DNA of 8,439 bases from Lentisphaeria bacterium (GTDB taxonomy: Bacteria; Verrucomicrobiota; Lentisphaeria; Oligosphaerales; JAFGRS01): contig JAFGRS010000680.1 in assembly GCA_016935045.1 (NCBI GenBank), positions 1 to 8,439 of the forward strand, read 5' to 3'. The notes beneath the pieces are model-generated. The model was not told the DNA's origin and did no database searches. It saw only the letters and a program-made list of their open reading frames with translations. The position numbers were made by a program, and so were the translations under genes. Below, one piece after another: positions 4,732 to 8,439 of the stretch; positions within the stretch are counted from its first letter, which is position 1, and each line of letters starts with the position of its first letter.

Positions 4732-6084
4732 TCAGGCCGACTTCTTCGAGGTCTTGCGCGCTCGCATGGTCACTTCCGGCTGTTTGCTGCCGTTGACGGT
4801 GGCCGCGTCCACCCGGCAGCACTCGACATCGCCTCGGGAAGGCAGCTCAAACATAATATCGAGCATGACGGCTTCAAGAATCGAGCGCAGGCCCCGGGCT
4901 CCGCTGCCCTTCGCGATGGCCCGTTCCGCCAGGGCGTCCAGGGCGTCCTCGGTGAAGACCAGGTCCACGCCCTCCATGGCAAAGAGTGCCCGGTACTGCT
5001 TGATCAGGGCATTCCGCGTCGTCGTCAGGATCCGCACCAGATCCTCCTTGGTGAGGCTGTGCAACGGCGCCACCACCGGCAGGCGCCCGATGAACTCGGG
5101 AATCAGCCCGAAATGCAGCAGGTCCTCCGGCTCCACGCCGTCGAGCACCGCGTCGTCATCCAGGGAAACCCCCTGCCGTGCCAGCTCCGCCTCACGCCCA
5201 AAGCCCAGAACCTGACGCCCCAGACGCCGGCGCACAATCTGGTCCAGCCCCACAAAGGCGCCGGCACAGAGGAATAGAATGTCCGACGTGTCCACCTGCA
5301 GATAGTCCTGCTGCGGATGCTTGCGGCCCCCCTTGGGAGGGACGTTCGACACCGTCCCTTCGAGGATCTTGAGCAGCGCCTGCTGCACCCCCTCGCCGGA
5401 GACATCCCGGGTGATGGACACGTTATCCGTCCGGCGGGCGATCTTGTCGATCTCGTCGACGTAGACGATACCCAGCTGCGCCCGGGCCACATCGAAGTCC
5501 GCCGCCTGCACCAGGCGCAGGATGATGTTCTCGACATCCTCGCCGACGTAGCCCGCCTCGGTCAGAGTCGTCGCGTCGGAGATGGCGAAGGGGACGTCCA
5601 GGAAGCGGGCCAGGGTGCGTGCCAGCAGCGTCTTGCCCGAGCCGGTGGGCCCGAGCAGCAGCACGTTGCTTTTCTCGATCTCCACCCCGTCCTTCCTGGC
5701 AGCGGCGCTGTTGCGGTAGCGGAGTCTCTTGTAGTGGTTGTGGACCGCGACGGAGAGCACCCGTTTGACCCGTTCCTGCCCCACCACGTACTGGTCCAGG
5801 TAGGCCTTCACCTCTTCCGGGCGCGGCACGGCGATCTTCGGGGCGGCAGTCCGGATCGGCCGGTTGAGCTGGTCTTCCAGCCCGGGTTTGGCACGGCCCC
5901 GGGACTTCCCGGAACCGGGCCCGGCCTCGATGCCGAGCATCTGGTTGCAGACGCCCACGCAGTCGGCGCAGATGAACACCCCCATGGGGCCGGCGATCAG
6001 GTCCGGGGCCTCGGAGCGGGGGCGGCCGCAGAACGAGCAGCGTTCGTCCCCGTCCCCGTGGTTGCTGTTTCGGCGGGCATTCAT
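4732..6084 (-). CDS. clpX: ATP-dependent Clp protease ATPase subunit ClpX
   Basis: A 450-residue AAA+ unfoldase that recognises tagged or native substrates and threads them into ClpP. It has an N-terminal zinc-binding domain with Cys16, Cys19, Cys39 and Cys42 (CSFC and CADC). Walker A is GPTGSGKT (145-152), the pore loop GYVG is at 178-181, and Walker B is VYVDEID (207-213). The arginine finger lies in EFIGRLP (Arg334) and sensor 2 is GARGLR (395-400). A VLGF motif (292-295) corresponds to the IGF loop that docks on ClpP. The C-terminus is a basic tail (RKTSKKSA). The start is ATG at 6084, matching the usual distance to the first zinc Cys, with a GGAG about 12 bases upstream. The frame stays open far upstream but those residues are Pro/Arg-rich and overlap clpP. 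The gap to clpP is 134 bases, with no gene in it. Confidence 0.97.
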   Translation of the reverse strand: MNARRNSNHGDGDERCSFCGRPRSEAPDLIAGPMGVFICADCVGVCNQMLGIEAGPGSGKSRGRAKPGLEDQLNRPIRTAAPKIAVPRPEEVKAYLDQYVVGQERVKRVLSVAVHNHYKRLRYRNSAAARKDGVEIEKSNVLLLGPTGSGKTLLARTLARFLDVPFAISDATTLTEAGYVGEDVENIILRLVQAADFDVARAQLGIVYVDEIDKIARRTDNVSITRDVSGEGVQQALLKILEGTVSNVPPKGGRKHPQQDYLQVDTSDILFLCAGAFVGLDQIVRRRLGRQVLGFGREAELARQGVSLDDDAVLDGVEPEDLLHFGLIPEFIGRLPVVAPLHSLTKEDLVRILTTTRNALIKQYRALFAMEGVDLVFTEDALDALAERAIAKGSGARGLRSILEAVMLDIMFELPSRGDVECCRVDAATVNGSKQPEVTMRARKTSKKSA

Positions 6085-6218
6085 CTCGGTCTGGATCTCC
6101 AGGCATTCCGCCGCGGGCCCCGGGGGGTCGCGGGAGATCGCTTGTTTTCCCGGCCGGCAGGCTTGCTCTCTTCGCCTGGCACCGCCGGGGCACTCCGTCC
6201 GGGGCTTCGACGGGGGAC

Positions 6219-6833
6219 CTACTTGGCCCCGATCTTCTTCGAGGTCAGGACCTCGTCCACGAGCCCGTATTCCTTGGCTTCCTCGGCGGACATGAACTTG
6301 TCGCGGTCGCTGTCCCTGGCGATATCGTCGACGGACTTGCCGGTGTGGCGGGCGAGGATGGCGTTCAGGATTTCCCGGACCCGGAGGATCTCCTGTGCCT
6401 GGATATGGATGTCGGCCGCGCTGCCCTCCATGCCCCCCGCCGGCTGGTGGATCATGATGCGGGCGTGGGGCAGGGCGAAACGCTTGCCGGCCGTACCCGC
6501 GGACAACAGCACCGCGCCCATGCTCGCGGCATGCCCGATGCAGTACGTCCGCACATCGCAACTGACCATCTGCATGGTGTCGTAGATGGCCAGTCCCGAG
6601 GACACCACGCCGCCCGGGCTGTTGATGTAGAAATCGATGTCCTTCTTCGGGTCCTGGCTCTGCAGGAAGAGGAACTGCGCCACCAGCGAGTTCGCCACCC
6701 CATCGTCCACCGGCGAGCCGAGGAAGACGATGCGGTCCTTGAGCAGGCGCGAGTAGATGTCGTAGGCCTGCTCGCCGCGGGAGGTCTGCTCGATCACGTA
6801 GGGCACGTGGTAGGTATTTGCCTTTGCGGACAT
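6219..6833 (-). CDS. clpP: ATP-dependent Clp protease proteolytic subunit ClpP
   Basis: A 204-residue serine peptidase that forms the barrel-shaped proteolytic core paired with ClpX. The catalytic triad is visible with the normal spacing: Ser104 (GHAASMGA), His129 (IMIHQPAGG) and Asp178 (RDSDRDKFMSA). The oxyanion region NSPGG is at 71-75 and the YGLVDEV end is at 189-195. Length and order match the family. The start is ATG at 6833, supported by a strong AAGGAG ribosome binding site that overlaps the end of tig, and by the short N-terminus before YVIEQTSRGE. A start further upstream would run into tig. It follows tig by five bases and precedes clpX, the standard cluster, and is probably co-transcribed from the tig promoter. 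Confidence 0.98.
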   Translation of the reverse strand: MSAKANTYHVPYVIEQTSRGEQAYDIYSRLLKDRIVFLGSPVDDGVANSLVAQFLFLQSQDPKKDIDFYINSPGGVVSSGLAIYDTMQMVSCDVRTYCIGHAASMGAVLLSAGTAGKRFALPHARIMIHQPAGGMEGSAADIHIQAQEILRVREILNAILARHTGKSVDDIARDSDRDKFMSAEEAKEYGLVDEVLTSKKIGAK

Positions 6834-6838
6834 GGGGT

Positions 6839-8173
6839 TCACTCCTTGCCGGTCTTCTGCTCGACGATCTCCGCCCACTCCAACAGACGTTCGACGACCT
6901 GTTCCTCGCGGATCGAGTTGACGAGTTCCTCGATGCGGCCGCTCTCCCGGAGTTGTCGGGCCATGACCCGGGGGGTAACCCGGTTGACGGCCGCCAGGTA
7001 GCTCACCGTATGATTCACCCGCGTCATGTCCGGCTCGATCTTCTCCCTCTCGGCGATGCGCAGGAGCACATAGCGGCGCCGCAGGCCGATGGCTGCCTCC
7101 TGTTCCGCGCGCCGGCGCAGTTCTTCCTGGCGTTCCCGCAACTGTTCCGGGGTGGCGCCGGCCCGGGCTTCCCGGTCGTAGAGCCGCAGCAGGGCCTGGT
7201 GGCTCTCCTGCCGCAGCCGCATGGGGGGCAACGGCAGCGTGTCCAATCCCGACAGCAGGGCACTCAGGACCTGTTCACGCAGAGAGCGTTGCTGGCGCTG
7301 CTCCCGCTCGCCGAGCAGGTTGCTGCGCACGCGCTCCCGCATGTCCTCGACGGATTCGGCGCCGAGGGTCTTGGCGAGGTCGTCCGTCAGTTCGGGCACG
7401 ACGCTGCCATGGACCTCGAGGATGGTGAAGGTGTACTGCGCCTTCTTCCCTGCCAGAGCGGCGTCGCTGAAGCCCGCGGGGAACTCCACTTCGAGTTCCT
7501 TCCGCTGTCCGGCCTCCATACCCGCGAGACCGACGATGGTGCCGGGGATCAACTCCGGCTCCCGCAGGGGCAGCCAGATCTCATTGCCGCTGAGGTAGGA
7601 ACGGGATGTCTCCGGCAGCTCGCAGGCTTCTTCGAGGACCCCGCTGTAGGTCACCTTGAGCAGGTCGCCCGCCTCGGAAGCGCGCTCTACCTTGTCGTAG
7701 GAAGTCCGGCTCCGCAGCCACCCGCTGATGACGTGATCCACGTGGGTGTCATCCACCGGCTGCAGCTCCCGCAAGACCCGAATCCCCTTGTATTCCGGCA
7801 GCTCGAAGCTGGGCGCCACGTCGAAGGAAAGACTGAACGCAAAGGGCTCCCCCGGACGTACGCTCAGGTTCTCCTCATCCTCGATGCGGGGAACGCTCTC
7901 CTGCGCCAGCTTCCCGTCCGCCACCACCTGCCGGATGCCCAGACGCAGCAGCTCCCGGCGGCACTCCGCGTCGATCTGCTTGCTGTATTGCCGCACCAGA
8001 AGCGTCCGGGGGGCCTTGCCGGGACGAAAACCGGGCAGGCGCGCCTGCCGATCGAACGTCCGCAACGTCTCCTCGTACACCTGCTCTGTCCGCTCACCCG
8101 GGAATTCGATGTCGAACCGCACTCGACAGGGCTCAACGTCCGTTCGCACAATCGTCGCAGTTCCGGTGTCCAC
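6839..8173 (-). CDS. tig: Trigger factor, ribosome-associated chaperone
   Basis: A 444-residue chaperone that binds near the ribosomal exit tunnel and shields nascent chains. It also has peptidyl-prolyl isomerase activity. The N-terminal ribosome-binding domain carries the signature GFRPGKAP at residues 48-55. An FKBP-type domain spans about 165-255 (GDLLKVTYSG, GMEAGQRKELEVEFP, then FTILEV). The remaining residues form the charged, helical C-terminal chaperone arms (VVPELTDDLAKTLGAESVEDM onward). The length is typical. The start is GTG at 8173 with AAGGGTG about six bases upstream. An ATG 16 bases upstream is out of frame. It is the first gene of the run tig-clpP-clpX and follows a probable promoter. 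Confidence 0.97.
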   Translation of the reverse strand: MDTGTATIVRTDVEPCRVRFDIEFPGERTEQVYEETLRTFDRQARLPGFRPGKAPRTLLVRQYSKQIDAECRRELLRLGIRQVVADGKLAQESVPRIEDEENLSVRPGEPFAFSLSFDVAPSFELPEYKGIRVLRELQPVDDTHVDHVISGWLRSRTSYDKVERASEAGDLLKVTYSGVLEEACELPETSRSYLSGNEIWLPLREPELIPGTIVGLAGMEAGQRKELEVEFPAGFSDAALAGKKAQYTFTILEVHGSVVPELTDDLAKTLGAESVEDMRERVRSNLLGEREQRQQRSLREQVLSALLSGLDTLPLPPMRLRQESHQALLRLYDREARAGATPEQLRERQEELRRRAEQEAAIGLRRRYVLLRIAEREKIEPDMTRVNHTVSYLAAVNRVTPRVMARQLRESGRIEELVNSIREEQVVERLLEWAEIVEQKTGKE

Positions 8174-8298
8174 GGTTCACCCTTACCATGCGTGCCAACC
8201 TGGTCGCCCCGAAGTCCACCCCGAGAACCGGGAGGCCTTCGCAGCGTCCGTCCTGACCCCGCTCCCGCAACGGGCGGCGTCACGAACGGGAAAAAGGT

Positions 8299-8326
8299 AC
8301 TATATTGCGCTTCACGGCGAAGTCCA
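8299..8326 (-). promoter_or_regulatory. Probable sigma70-type promoter of tig-clpP-clpX
   Basis: TATAGT (8304-8299, 5 of 6 to the -10 consensus) and TGGACT (8326-8321, 4 of 6 to the -35 consensus) are spaced by 16 bases. Transcription would begin near 8292, leaving a leader of roughly 120 bases before the GTG of tig. The leader contains a small hairpin CCCG-TTG-CGGG but no recognised riboswitch. The call is from sequence match and position only. Confidence 0.45.
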
Positions 8327-8352
8327 CGCTTCGGGCCCCCGGAGAGCAATCC

Positions 8353-8418
8353 CTCAGTCACGTGGGGAAGGGGTGTGAAGATACGGCGGAGACCGCCGAC
8401 TCCATCACGTGACCTGAG
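8353..8418. repeat. Long nested inverted repeat upstream of tig
   Basis: Arm CTCAGTCACGTG (8353-8364) is complementary to CACGTGACCTGAG (8406-8418) apart from one extra C, giving 12 pairs. Inside it lies a second perfect hairpin, CGGCGG-AGA-CCGCCG (8384-8398). Each outer arm also contains the palindrome CACGTG. The element sits about 30 bases upstream of the tig -35 box. It could be a binding site, the end of a transcript unit beyond the window, or an RNA structure. No T run follows on either strand, so a simple terminator is not supported. Confidence 0.5.
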
Positions 8419-8439
8419 CCTGACGCCATGGCGCTGGAG

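Noticed and set aside
6085..6561. Long open extension upstream of clpX in the same frame
   Set aside because: It overlaps clpP, is Pro/Arg/Gly-rich, and the zinc-binding domain of ClpX begins at its usual distance from the ATG at 6084.
8360..8430. Slight likeness to a cobalamin riboswitch on the plus strand (GGGGAAGGGGTGTGAAG followed by a GGCGG hairpin)
   Set aside because: The conserved GCCAGGA-ACCTGCC end is absent and the pairing is better explained as a simple nested inverted repeat.
8428..8439. Possible plus-strand start ATGGCGCTGGAG at the window edge
   Set aside because: There is no clear ribosome binding site and only four codons are visible; it sits in a palindrome CGCCATGGCG.
1..8439. 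CRISPR array, tRNA, rRNA, transposon or phage genes
   Set aside because: No regularly spaced repeats, cloverleaf sequences, transposase or integrase motifs were seen on either strand.

Overview
The window is GC-rich DNA (guanine/cytosine in most third codon positions) with every supported gene on the minus strand, so it reads right to left. The best lineage clue is a 143-residue protein at 2708-3139. It resembles a family I know only from Verrucomicrobia, Planctomycetes and relatives (Minf_1886-like), so I infer a PVC-superphylum bacterium (Verrucomicrobiota, Kiritimatiellota or Lentisphaerota-like). This is an inference from one family, not a firm assignment.

Right block (8326 down to 2708): a probable promoter (8299-8326) leads into a close-packed run tig - clpP - clpX - N-acetylmuramoyl-L-alanine amidase - HIT hydrolase - Minf_1886-like protein. 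Gaps are about 5, 134, 31, 31 and 30 bases. tig, clpP and clpX form the classic protein-folding/proteolysis cluster. The amidase, HIT protein and PVC protein ride behind it. Several starts are not ATG: GTG for tig and the amidase, TTG for the Minf_1886-like gene.

Middle (2239-2707): no gene, but rich in regulatory sequence. It holds two related hairpins (2474-2558), a probable promoter (2390-2418), a fluoride (crcB-type) riboswitch aptamer (about 2317-2370), and a leader that can fold to hide the ribosome binding site of the next gene (2239-2298).

Left block (2238 down to 406): a compact fluoride-response operon: a shortened enolase, the CrcB/Fluc fluoride channel, a DUF190 protein and an unrecognised helical 161-residue protein. 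The enolase is the oddest gene here. It keeps a good start, ribosome binding site, reading frame and the normal N- and C-terminal ends, but two internal blocks of about 100 and 144 residues are cleanly missing, both in frame. The three Mg2+-binding carboxylates and the catalytic lysine are gone, so it cannot be a working enolase. I suggest it survives as a translated leader that couples the fluoride switch to crcB, or as a repurposed binding protein. Bases 1-405 hold no gene I can support.
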